In this document: piece after piece, positions 1-5,432 of the stretch
How the letters are laid out: every line of letters starts with the position of its first letter
Numbering within the stretch: the first letter of the stretch is position 1
Source of the DNA: Methanobacteriota archaeon
GTDB taxonomy: Archaea > Methanobacteriota > Methanobacteria > Methanobacteriales > Methanobacteriaceae
Assembly (NCBI GenBank): GCA_023434825.1
Contig: JAEYSH010000192.1
Coordinates: forward strand, 1-7,037
DNA: 7,037 nt
Direction of reading: 5' to 3'
Made by a program: the position numbers and the translations under genes
The notes under the pieces: generated by a model
What the model was told of the DNA's origin: nothing
Databases searched by the model: none
The model's input: only the letters and a program-made list of their open reading frames with translations

Positions 1-980
1 TCTAAAAATAGATTATGGTGTGCTAATTTATCAACAGTATAGTCCACTCCTAAATATGCCACCATTGCAGACGGAGCCATAACTCTTTTGTCCCAGTATT
101 TAGCATCATATGTTTGATTTTCTTTAATTAAAAGTTCCAATTCAGAATGCGCATAATCCGCATTAATAATTACAAGATCTGCATCATATGCTCCTTTGTT
201 TGTTATAACCCTTTTTACTTTATGGTCATGGACTTCAAGCATTTCTACTGGCTCATCAAATTTAAATTCGACTCCGTAAGACTCGGCAATTTTATAAATA
301 GAATCAACAACAGCCCTCATTCCACCTTGAGGGTAAAAAACACCCATTGTAAGGTCTACGTGAGACATGAGGTGATAAAATGAAGGAGTATTAGCTGGAG
401 AGCCTCCAAGGAACCCTATTGCATATTCAAGTATTTTTCTTGCCTCATCACTTTCAAATCTCTTATTTACGTAGTGCTGTAAATTTTCCCACATATTGAG
501 CTTGTAGCCTTTTAATAAAAGTTTTCCGTTTAAAAAGTCTAAAATTGAATTGTAATCCTTATAAAGCATTTCATCTATGGAGAAATCGTATAATTCTTCA
601 GAAGATTTAAGGTATTCTTTTAATTTATCTGCACCATTTTCTTCAAGGCTGTCAAAGAGTTCATAGTTTTCTTCTAAGTCTGCGGCCACATCAACTAATT
701 TTTTATTTCCAAAAAAGATTCTATAAGAAGGATCAAGTCTTTCTAATTTGAAATAATCTTCTGGTTTTTTCCCAAATTCGGCGTAAAATCTCTCGTACAC
801 ATCCGGCATTAAATACCATGATGGTCCCATATCAAAATAAAAGTCTTTATCAGTATAAACACTGGCTCTTCCACCAGGTTGTTCGTTTTTTTCCATTACA
901 ATAACTTCAAATCCGTTTTTAGCAAGTAAAGCTGCTGCAGATAATCCTCCGAATCCCGCTCCCACAATTATTGCTTTCAT
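1..980 (-). CDS. crtI: Phytoene desaturase-like FAD oxidoreductase (CrtI family), 3' end beyond window
   Basis: Reading leftward from the ATG at 980-978, one frame stays open to the window edge and gives 326 N-terminal residues of a family that is usually about 490-500 long. The sequence shows an FAD/NAD-binding fold at the N-terminus: a GAGFGG dinucleotide loop at residues 7-12, an acidic Glu30 ending strand 2, then PGGRA at 35-39 and FDMGPSW at 49-55, all typical of CrtI-type desaturases. Further on, the FLGGSPANTPSFY stretch and the YPQGGM motif also fit this family. CrtI enzymes dehydrogenate phytoene towards lycopene at the membrane, using FAD. The ribosome binding site GGTGTGAT (991-984) lies 3 nt before the ATG, and the dinucleotide loop follows directly, so the start is secure. 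The CruF-like gene upstream on the same strand supports a carotenoid role. The exact reaction (phytoene, apo-carotenoid or C30 substrate) cannot be told from the sequence. Confidence 0.9.
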   Translation of the reverse strand, partial: MKAIIVGAGFGGLSAAALLAKNGFEVIVMEKNEQPGGRASVYTDKDFYFDMGPSWYLMPDVYERFYAEFGKKPEDYFKLERLDPSYRIFFGNKKLVDVAADLEENYELFDSLEENGADKLKEYLKSSEELYDFSIDEMLYKDYNSILDFLNGKLLLKGYKLNMWENLQHYVNKRFESDEARKILEYAIGFLGGSPANTPSFYHLMSHVDLTMGVFYPQGGMRAVVDSIYKIAESYGVEFKFDEPVEMLEVHDHKVKRVITNKGAYDADLVIINADYAHSELELLIKENQTYDAKYWDKRVMAPSAMVAYLGVDYTVDKLAHHNLFL

Positions 981-1050
981 AGTATCACACCATATTACTA
1001 ATACAGTAGTTAATATATTAAAAATTTTAATTATATGTTATTGTTTAATA

Positions 1051-1061
1051 ATTTTTATAAA
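1051..1061 (-). promoter_or_regulatory. Probable TATA box of crtI
   Basis: On the minus strand this reads TTTATAAAAAT, a good archaeal TATA box. A start about 27 bp downstream would fall near 1029, giving a leader of roughly 50 nt that includes the GGTGTGAT ribosome binding site. The palindrome TTAATATATTAA at 1010-1021 is an alternative TATA, but it would place the start inside or next to the ribosome binding site, so I prefer the upstream element. Confidence 0.4.
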
Positions 1062-1198
1062 TAATTGGTATGTACTATCTTATATTTTTTCCCCTAAGTT
1101 TTACGTGTTAAAAAGAAAATTTAGTAATTAAAATTATTGAATTATATATGGACGATTAATTATTTATTATCTGGATTCTAAACCCCACATTTAAAATT

Positions 1199-1205
1199 AA
1201 AAAAA
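1199..1205 (-). terminator. T-run terminator candidate after the cruF-like gene
   Basis: The minus strand has seven consecutive T here, followed shortly by further T-rich sequence, about 23 nt past the stop codon of the cruF-like gene. Archaeal transcription commonly ends at such U-tracts without a stable hairpin. No hairpin is evident. Confidence 0.4.
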
Positions 1206-1227
1206 CTTAAAACCAAATATTATTGAT

Positions 1228-1977
1228 TTAAGTTTCGAAATTACCTATTTTTCCTTTTGTTTCCATTAAAATAAATATAATAAAGATTAATCCGATTATT
1301 CCAGGTATCCAGAGTTTCAGATAAAAGCATGCTGGAGCCCAAAAGCATAAAATGAGGAAAAGACTTGAAATTAACGCTTTGGGTTTATTATTATCCATTA
1401 ACTTACTATTTAAAACAAAAATAGCTATTAGCGCAGCTAAAAAGCCTGTTAAAATCCAGCCCATAAAATTCATAAGGGGAACACCGTAAAAAATACCCTG
1501 ACTTTTATATATCCAGAAATTCAACGCGACAGCAGCAGGATCTAAAACCATATCTGCAATTAGAACTAAAAAAGCAGTTAATACAGCTATTTTCCAATAT
1601 TTACTACTTTTTAAAGTTGCAAGATAAATACTACCTATAAATAAAGGCACATAAGCAAAAGGAACTGTATAAGGAGTATATCCTAGTATCTTAAATCCAA
1701 TTAAATTAGTATATACAAATTCAGAATAAGGAAATCCGGTGATAATAGCAAATGTTTCAATTGATATTGCATAAATACTCATTATAACCAGGAAAATGAT
1801 TGCTTTTTTAGGTTCTAACCATTTAAATACTGCAAAATAGCATGGTAAAGACAGCCCTACAATAAATAAACCTGAGATAAATTGCATTCGAGGTTCTATT
1901 GGCACATTAGTTACAAAAAATGCTGCAATTGCTAGAATAATACCAGTAATCCAAAAAATTTTTGAATAATCACGCAT
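1228..1977 (-). CDS. cruF: CruF-family carotenoid hydratase-like integral membrane protein
   Basis: A complete protein of 249 residues with about seven hydrophobic segments (near residues 7-24, 32-51, 58-80, 104-120, 128-146, 172-190 and 202-238, the last probably two helices). It resembles the carotenoid biosynthesis protein family that includes the archaeal bisanhydrobacterioruberin hydratase CruF. Features seen here include an intramembrane Glu74 followed by GFPYSEFVYT, the DxxxDPAAV motif (Asp142, Asp146, Pro147), and the stretch from Phe154-Trp155 through GIFYGVPLMNF (161-171) to GW at 173-174. Members add water across carotenoid end-group double bonds and need no oxygen, which suits an anaerobe. 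The start is fixed by AAGGAG (1991-1986) 8 nt before ATG. The gene lies upstream of crtI on the same strand and diverges from the ubiB-like gene. Family assignment is firm; the exact substrate and the symbol are inferred. Confidence 0.8.
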   Translation of the reverse strand: MRDYSKIFWITGIILAIAAFFVTNVPIEPRMQFISGLFIVGLSLPCYFAVFKWLEPKKAIIFLVIMSIYAISIETFAIITGFPYSEFVYTNLIGFKILGYTPYTVPFAYVPLFIGSIYLATLKSSKYWKIAVLTAFLVLIADMVLDPAAVALNFWIYKSQGIFYGVPLMNFMGWILTGFLAALIAIFVLNSKLMDNNKPKALISSLFLILCFWAPACFYLKLWIPGIIGLIFIIFILMETKGKIGNFET

Positions 1978-1985
1978 TATATTTT

Positions 1986-1991
1986 CTCCTT
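1986..1991 (-). promoter_or_regulatory. Ribosome binding site of the cruF-like gene
   Basis: The minus strand reads AAGGAG, spaced 8 nt from the ATG at 1977-1975. It is a classic Shine-Dalgarno sequence, unlike the GGTGAT form used by most other genes in this window, and unlike the divergent ubiB-like gene, which has none. Confidence 0.7.
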
Positions 1992-2024
1992 GCTCTTTAT
2001 CTTAATACAATATAATAAAAAGTA

Positions 2025-2032
2025 TTATATAA
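2025..2032. promoter_or_regulatory. Palindromic TATA box in the divergent cruF/ubiB spacer
   Basis: TTATATAA is its own reverse complement, so it can be read as a TATA box in either direction. Leftward, a start about 27 bp away falls near 2001, leaving a leader of about 25 nt that contains the AAGGAG site of the cruF-like gene. Rightward, a start about 27 bp away falls almost on the ubiB ATG (2053), which would make that mRNA leaderless. This fits the absence of any ribosome binding site before that ATG. A second A+T element, TATAATAAAA (2011-2020), is an alternative rightward TATA that would leave an approximately 10-nt leader. Confidence 0.55.
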
Positions 2033-2052
2033 CTTAAACTTAAATTCTTTTC

Positions 2053-3747
2053 ATGGATTATAATTTATTCCCTAACCAGAGGCCCGACATGAAAAGGCTA
2101 AGGGAAATTGTCAGCGTTCTGGTTAAATATCAATTCGGGAATGTTCTTGAAAGAACCGGGCTAAAAAGAAGTATAACTGGCCTTTTTTCTTCTGATGATG
2201 TTGAAGAAGCGCTTGATAAAACTGCTCCCAAAAGACTTCGATTAGCTTTAGAAGAATTAGGAACCACATTTATCAAATTAGGTCAGGTTTTAAGTACAAG
2301 GCCAGATTTAGTTGGAAAAGACTTTGCTGACGAGTTAGCTAAATTACAGGATGAAGTACCCCCATTTCCTTTTGAAGAAGTGAAAAAGTTAATAGAAGAA
2401 GAACTTGAATCTCCAATTGATGATTTATTTTCTGAGTTTACGGAGGAACCAATTGCATCAGCATCCATAGCACAGGTGCATTCTGCTGTGCTTAAAGATG
2501 GTGAAAAAGTTGCAATTAAAGTACAACGCCCTAATTTAGAAGAGCAAATTGAAAAAGACATTATTATAATGCGGTATCTTGCAAAACAGGCTGATCAAAG
2601 AATTAAAAATCTTAAATACTATAATCTTCCCGGAATTGTTGATGAATTTGAAAGAGCAATTGAAAAAGAAATGGACTTTGCTCAAGAAGCAAGGAATATA
2701 GATCGTTTCAGATCGTACTTTAAGGAAGATAAAACAGTTTGTGCACCTAAAGTTCACTGGAAATACTCGACTGTACGCGTTTTAACCATGCAGTATATTG
2801 ATGGAGTAAAAATTAGCGAAATCTCAAAAGCCGAAATTGAAGCTAATGGTAGAGAAATAGCTAAGATAGGAACAGACTGCTACTTTAAACAAATATTCCA
2901 GCACGGATTTTTCCATGCAGATCCCCATGAAGGTAATCTTTTAGTATTAGATAATAATGTACTCTGTTTTATTGATTTTGGGATGATGGGGCATTTAGAT
3001 CGGGAATTTATGGAAAATTTAACCGAACTTTTTGTATTCACAGTTAATTATGACTTAAAAGGCATGATAAACCAGTTAAGGTACATGCGGCTTATTGATG
3101 ATGATACTGATATTGAAGAATTAAAGCGCGATTTAATTGACCTTCTGGACAAATACATGGGCGCAGAAATAAGCGACATTGGTGGAATCATTAATGAATT
3201 CAGTAAGCCTAATATTCTTGTAAAACATAAAATGCGGCTTCCTAAAGATTTTATTCTGCTTGGAAGAGTAATGAGCATGGCAGAAGACATTGGAAGAAAA
3301 TTAGATCCTCATTTTAACGGTATAGAAGTTGCAAAGCCTTTGATTAAAGACACCATTAAACAGCGTTTTAATCCTCTTAGAATGTTAGATTACCAGGCTA
3401 CTTACTTATTTGAACTTGAACATATTTTTAAAGATCTTCCAGAAACAATTAATCGCTTCTTCCTTAGAATTGAAGATGGAAAAATAAAAATGCAGCTTGA
3501 TCATCAAAATCTTGATGAGTTTGCATCCCATTTAGAAAGAATAATAAACAGAGTTTCTGTGGCTTTAATTGTTTCTTCACTGATTATAGGTTCTTCACTC
3601 ATCATGCTTAGTGATAAAGGAATGCCTATGCCAGGAATAGGTTTTTCTACAATTGGAATAGTTATATTCCTTATAGCAGCAGCATTAGCCATTATTCTAA
3701 TAATTTCAATCTTAAATTGTGCCCGTAGAAAACTAACAGGATATTAA
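2053..3747 (+). CDS. ubiB: UbiB/ABC1/AarF-family atypical kinase with C-terminal membrane anchor
   Basis: A complete 564-residue protein, normal length for the family. The hallmarks are in order: the KxGQ motif KLGQ (75-78) followed by STRPDL; the alanine-rich nucleotide loop ASASIAQVH (135-143); VAIK with the ATP-contacting Lys156; the catalytic-loop motif HADPHEGN (288-295); and the metal-binding DFG at 308-310. Two hydrophobic helices (about 501-519 and 530-553) near the C-terminus would anchor it in the membrane. Family members are ADK-like or COQ8-like ATPases or kinases that support isoprenoid quinone or lipid metabolism; the role in archaea lacking ubiquinone is unknown. It diverges from the CruF-like gene and is followed 20 nt later by a small membrane protein. 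The ATG start lacks a ribosome binding site and may be translated from a leaderless mRNA. The next in-frame Met is residue 13, but it also has no clear site before it. Confidence 0.93.
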   Translation: MDYNLFPNQRPDMKRLREIVSVLVKYQFGNVLERTGLKRSITGLFSSDDVEEALDKTAPKRLRLALEELGTTFIKLGQVLSTRPDLVGKDFADELAKLQDEVPPFPFEEVKKLIEEELESPIDDLFSEFTEEPIASASIAQVHSAVLKDGEKVAIKVQRPNLEEQIEKDIIIMRYLAKQADQRIKNLKYYNLPGIVDEFERAIEKEMDFAQEARNIDRFRSYFKEDKTVCAPKVHWKYSTVRVLTMQYIDGVKISEISKAEIEANGREIAKIGTDCYFKQIFQHGFFHADPHEGNLLVLDNNVLCFIDFGMMGHLDREFMENLTELFVFTVNYDLKGMINQLRYMRLIDDDTDIEELKRDLIDLLDKYMGAEISDIGGIINEFSKPNILVKHKMRLPKDFILLGRVMSMAEDIGRKLDPHFNGIEVAKPLIKDTIKQRFNPLRMLDYQATYLFELEHIFKDLPETINRFFLRIEDGKIKMQLDHQNLDEFASHLERIINRVSVALIVSSLIIGSSLIMLSDKGMPMPGIGFSTIGIVIFLIAAALAIILIISILNCARRKLTGY

Positions 3748-3756
3748 AAATACAGT

Positions 3757-3761
3757 GGTGA
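3757..3761 (+). promoter_or_regulatory. Ribosome binding site deciding a TTG start
   Basis: GGTGA sits 6 nt before TTG at 3768-3770. No ATG or GTG is in frame nearby; the first in-frame ATG encodes residue 18, inside the first membrane helix. This site is therefore the reason for accepting the TTG start. Confidence 0.65.
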
Positions 3762-3767
3762 ATTATT

Positions 3768-4118
3768 TTGGAATTATCTGAAATTGCTATTGGAGTATTT
3801 TTTGCAGTTCTTTCAAGCATGGTTCTTGGAGCATTTGCTGGTGTTCTAGGTTCTTTTATAGGATTTATGCTTGTTACGGGAATTATAAGCTATTATTTTA
3901 TTGATGATATAATTAAAGGAACCATTTATGGACTTTCAGTTGGCATATTTGCCGGAATTGTTTCTTCAATTATTATGATTACATTTGAATTTATTTTAGG
4001 CGGCAAAATGGATGTATCTTTCATGAGTTTTGGTTTAGGTGGCATTATCGTCGGCATAATGGTTGATGGTATTATTTGTATGGTTGGAGGAGCAATAGGC
4101 TCCATATTAAACTTTTAA
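3768..4118 (+). CDS. Small glycine-rich integral membrane protein (DUF5518-like)
   Basis: A complete 116-residue protein that is almost wholly hydrophobic, with about four membrane segments (roughly residues 6-27, 30-46, 54-77 and 88-114). Small residues are spaced in helix-packing patterns such as GAFAGVLGSFIG (21-32) and GLGGIIVGIMVDG (88-100). It resembles the small DUF5518-type membrane proteins common in Methanobacteriales, an assignment made from memory of the pattern, not a search. Function is unknown. The TTG start is supported by GGTGA 6 nt upstream. Only 20 nt separate it from the UbiB stop, so the two are probably cotranscribed. Because UbiB is itself membrane-anchored, a physical partnership is possible but unproven. 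Confidence 0.75.
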   Translation: MELSEIAIGVFFAVLSSMVLGAFAGVLGSFIGFMLVTGIISYYFIDDIIKGTIYGLSVGIFAGIVSSIIMITFEFILGGKMDVSFMSFGLGGIIVGIMVDGIICMVGGAIGSILNF

Positions 4119-4123
4119 ATGGA

Positions 4124-4147
4124 TTTTTTGATTATATTTCAATTTTT
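4124..4147 (+). terminator. T-run terminator candidate after the ubiB transcript
   Basis: Two T-tracts (T6 at 4124-4129 and T5 at 4143-4147) follow within 30 nt of the stop codon of the small membrane protein and precede the hsp20 promoter. No hairpin is needed for archaeal U-tract termination and none is evident. Confidence 0.4.
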
Positions 4148-4162
4148 AATAATAGAAAAATG

Positions 4163-4170
4163 TTTATAAT
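4163..4170 (+). promoter_or_regulatory. Probable TATA box of hsp20
   Basis: TTTATAAT is preceded by the purine-rich GAAAAATG stretch, which resembles an archaeal BRE plus TATA arrangement. A transcript starting about 27 bp downstream (near 4193) would have a leader of about 25 nt carrying GGTGAT (4209-4214), 3 nt before the ATG. I saw no clear operator for a heat-shock repressor. Confidence 0.5.
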
Positions 4171-4217
4171 GGGAAATATTAAGAAAATAATCAGATTAAA
4201 TATTAGTTGGTGATACC

Positions 4218-4658
4218 ATGATGGAAAATGATACAATCCCAGATATGAGGAGTCTATTTATAAAAATGATGGAAGATAGCTCAAAAACGCTGGAAAAAGT
4301 AAAAACTGATGTTGAAAGTTCAATTGCTAACCACACATTTTTACCTCTTGAAGCTGTGGAAGAAGATGAGGAAAATATTATAGTTAAAGTTGTTCTTCCA
4401 GGAGTTAAAAAAGAGAACATAGACATAGCAGTTACAGAAAACAGATTAAGCGTCGAAGCAACATTTGATTTTGAAAATGTAATGAAAGGAATCTACATAA
4501 CTCTAACCGACATTAAAAAAGGGACCATAAAAAGATCAGTAAAACTTCCAGAAAAAGTAATTCCAGAACAGGCTAAAGCAAATCTTGAAAACGGAATTTT
4601 AAAAGTTGAAATTCCTAAACAGGAACAACAAGAGAAATTCAAAGTCAAAATAGATTAA
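4218..4658 (+). CDS. hsp20: Small heat shock protein (Hsp20 / alpha-crystallin family)
   Basis: A complete 146-residue chaperone, the usual size for archaeal small heat shock proteins. A helical N-terminal arm (1-40) with methionines and charged residues leads into the alpha-crystallin domain (about 44-135): LPLEAVEEDE, then VKVVLPGVKKENIDI (56-70), VENRLSVEA-like strand at 74-81, RSVKLPEKV (106-114), and the signature ANLENGILKVEIPK (121-134), a match to the A-x-x-x-N-G-x-L motif. The tail ends in VKID, an IxI-like patch used for oligomer contacts. Such proteins hold unfolding proteins in large cytosolic oligomers without ATP. The first of two adjacent ATG codons is chosen because GGTGAT precedes it by 3 nt, as in other genes here; the second (4221) is possible. 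Its own promoter lies upstream, so it is probably monocistronic. Confidence 0.92.
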   Translation: MMENDTIPDMRSLFIKMMEDSSKTLEKVKTDVESSIANHTFLPLEAVEEDEENIIVKVVLPGVKKENIDIAVTENRLSVEATFDFENVMKGIYITLTDIKKGTIKRSVKLPEKVIPEQAKANLENGILKVEIPKQEQQEKFKVKID

Positions 4659-4721
4659 TTTTACTTTCAATAATCTATTCTCATTTAATATTTCCTAATT
4701 TACCTAAATCATAGCTTATTC

Positions 4722-4749
4722 TTTTTTATTACATATATCCCCTTTTTTT
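4722..4749 (+). terminator. T-run terminator candidate after hsp20
   Basis: Two T-tracts, T6 at 4722-4727 and T7 at 4743-4749, lie 64-91 nt past the hsp20 stop codon. They are the longest T-runs in this gap and fit archaeal U-tract termination. There is no supporting hairpin. Confidence 0.4.
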
Positions 4750-4842
4750 AACTTCAATTAAGTAAATATTATACAAATTATAAAATTGTTATTTTTATTG
4801 TAATACTTTTTATTAAAAATGTAGTAAATTATAAATAAATTG

Positions 4843-4861
4843 AACATCAAAATAAGATGTT
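4843..4861. repeat. Inverted repeat AACATC-N7-GATGTT
   Basis: Perfect 6-bp arms flank a 7-nt A+T spacer, 19 bp in all. It begins 3-6 bp after a TATA-like element (TTATAAATA, 4829-4837), so it could cover a transcription start. It could be an operator, a weak RNA hairpin, or chance in A+T-rich DNA. Confidence 0.3.
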
Positions 4862-4890
4862 AACTATCAAATATTCAATAATTAGTCATT

Positions 4891-4898
4891 TTATATAC
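4891..4898 (+). promoter_or_regulatory. Possible TATA box for the hydrophilic-protein gene
   Basis: TTATATAC would start transcription near 4921 and give a leader of about 74 nt. A competing element, TATTTAAATTT (4931-4941), would give a leader of about 30 nt, closer to the pattern of the other genes here. The sequence alone does not decide between them. Confidence 0.3.
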
Positions 4899-4902
4899 AT
4901 AG

Positions 4903-4921
4903 TATCCATTAAATTTGGATA
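4903..4921. repeat. Inverted repeat TATCCA-N7-TGGATA
   Basis: Perfect 6-bp arms flank a 7-nt spacer, 19 bp in all, beginning 4 bp after the TATA-like element at 4891-4898. It has the same geometry as the dyad at 4843-4861, with centres exactly 60 bp apart, although the arm sequences differ. A regulator site overlapping a start point is possible. Confidence 0.3.
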
Positions 4922-4994
4922 ATTACATATTATTTAAATTTTTAGAGCATTTTTATTCCATATATTGAGATTATATTACTAAAGAGGTGATAAA

Positions 4995-5306
4995 ATGGCA
5001 GAAAGAGAATTTGAAAGAAAAAGAGAAGAAAATTATGGTGAAGAAGGTAAAACTTCAGAAGTTTGGGTAACAGATAAAGAAGAAAGAATGGAAAGTGCAA
5101 GTGCAGATGTAAAAGAACAGGAAAGTGGCATAACAGTTAATCCTCCCGATGCCGGAGGTAAAATATTAAAAGATGCTGTAGGTGCTAGAGGGCACAATCC
5201 GGGATTTGATACAGGCCCTAATTATAATATGGATACTGTAAGAAAAGCTGCTGAAGTAGTTAACAAAGGTCAGGAAAGAATTAACGTAAAATGGCCAAAA
5301 GAATAA
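4995..5306 (+). CDS. Hypothetical hydrophilic, highly charged protein of 103 residues
   Basis: I do not recognise this gene. It is credible because GAGGTGAT (4984-4991) stands 3 nt before the ATG, one of the best ribosome binding sites in the window, and the frame is clean. The N-terminal third (1-44) is rich in Glu, Arg and Lys with little hydrophobic content and is probably disordered or a lone charged helix. A middle region with Pro-Pro and Gly-Gly (50-55) leads to GARGHNPGFDTGPNYN (63-78), which looks like a conserved glycine/asparagine-rich loop, followed by a short amphipathic helix (79-92) and a KWPKE end. There is no cysteine, no signal peptide and no membrane segment; the protein holds about 16 Glu and a single Leu. 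It has its own promoter region and T-run, so it is probably monocistronic. Composition recalls hydrophilin-like stress proteins, and hsp20 is the upstream neighbour, but function is unknown. Confidence 0.75.
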   Translation: MAEREFERKREENYGEEGKTSEVWVTDKEERMESASADVKEQESGITVNPPDAGGKILKDAVGARGHNPGFDTGPNYNMDTVRKAAEVVNKGQERINVKWPKE

Positions 5307-5318
5307 ATTTATTTAATC

Positions 5319-5330
5319 TTTTATTTTTTT
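5319..5330 (+). terminator. T-run terminator candidate after the hydrophilic-protein gene
   Basis: A T-rich tract ending in T7 (5324-5330) lies 13-24 nt past the stop codon, before the promoter of the methyltransferase gene. It has the usual form of an archaeal U-tract terminator. Confidence 0.45.
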
Positions 5331-5374
5331 AAATTAAATGAAATTGAGATTTTTAAAATTTTAAACCGGATTTT

Positions 5375-5383
5375 TTTAATATA
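5375..5383 (+). promoter_or_regulatory. Probable promoter (BRE plus TATA) of the methyltransferase gene
   Basis: TTTAATATA is preceded by a T-run and the ACCGGA sequence, a possible BRE. A start about 27 bp downstream, near 5406, leaves a leader of about 27 nt containing GGTGAT (5422-5427), 5 nt before the ATG. Confidence 0.45.
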
Positions 5384-5432
5384 CGATACTGTTTTTAACC
5401 TCATAATCCAAATAAGTAAATGGTGATAAAAA

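Larger units (their letters stand above)
981..1227 (-). other. Non-coding gap between cruF-like gene and crtI
   Basis: These 247 bp are very A+T rich and carry no credible reading frame on either strand. Read on the minus strand, the gap starts with a T-run that could end the cruF-like transcript, continues through a TATA-like element near 1051-1061, and ends with the crtI ribosome binding site. It also contains the perfect palindrome TTAATATATTAA (1010-1021) and a short ACTA...TAGT dyad (997-1010). The two genes are probably neighbours with separate promoters rather than tightly coupled. Confidence 0.5.
4659..4994. other. 336-bp A+T-rich non-coding region between hsp20 and the hydrophilic-protein gene
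   Basis: No open frame of coding character is visible on either strand. The left part carries T-tracts (4722-4727 and 4743-4749) suited to ending the hsp20 transcript. The right part carries several TATA-like elements (TTATAAATA at 4829-4837, TTATATAC at 4891-4898, TATTTAAATTT at 4931-4941) and two dyads, ending in a strong ribosome binding site. I see no tRNA or clearly folded RNA. Confidence 0.6.

Noticed and set aside
147..383. Open frame on the plus strand (78 codons)
   Set aside because: It lies wholly inside the crtI gene on the opposite strand, has a low-complexity composition and no ribosome binding site.
2283..3692. Several minus-strand frames of 62-92 codons inside the ubiB-like gene
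   Set aside because: They are antisense to a full-length, motif-complete UbiB protein. Their Ser-rich composition is what antisense frames of A+T-rich genes look like.
4174..4205. Repeated AAATATTA near the hsp20 start site (4174-4181 and 4198-4205)
   Set aside because: An eight-base, all A/T motif but for nothing else shared around it is common by chance in this DNA. I could not support it as a heat-shock operator.
4196..4426. Minus-strand frame of 76 codons over hsp20
   Set aside because: It is antisense to a clear Hsp20 gene and Ser-rich, with no independent signal.
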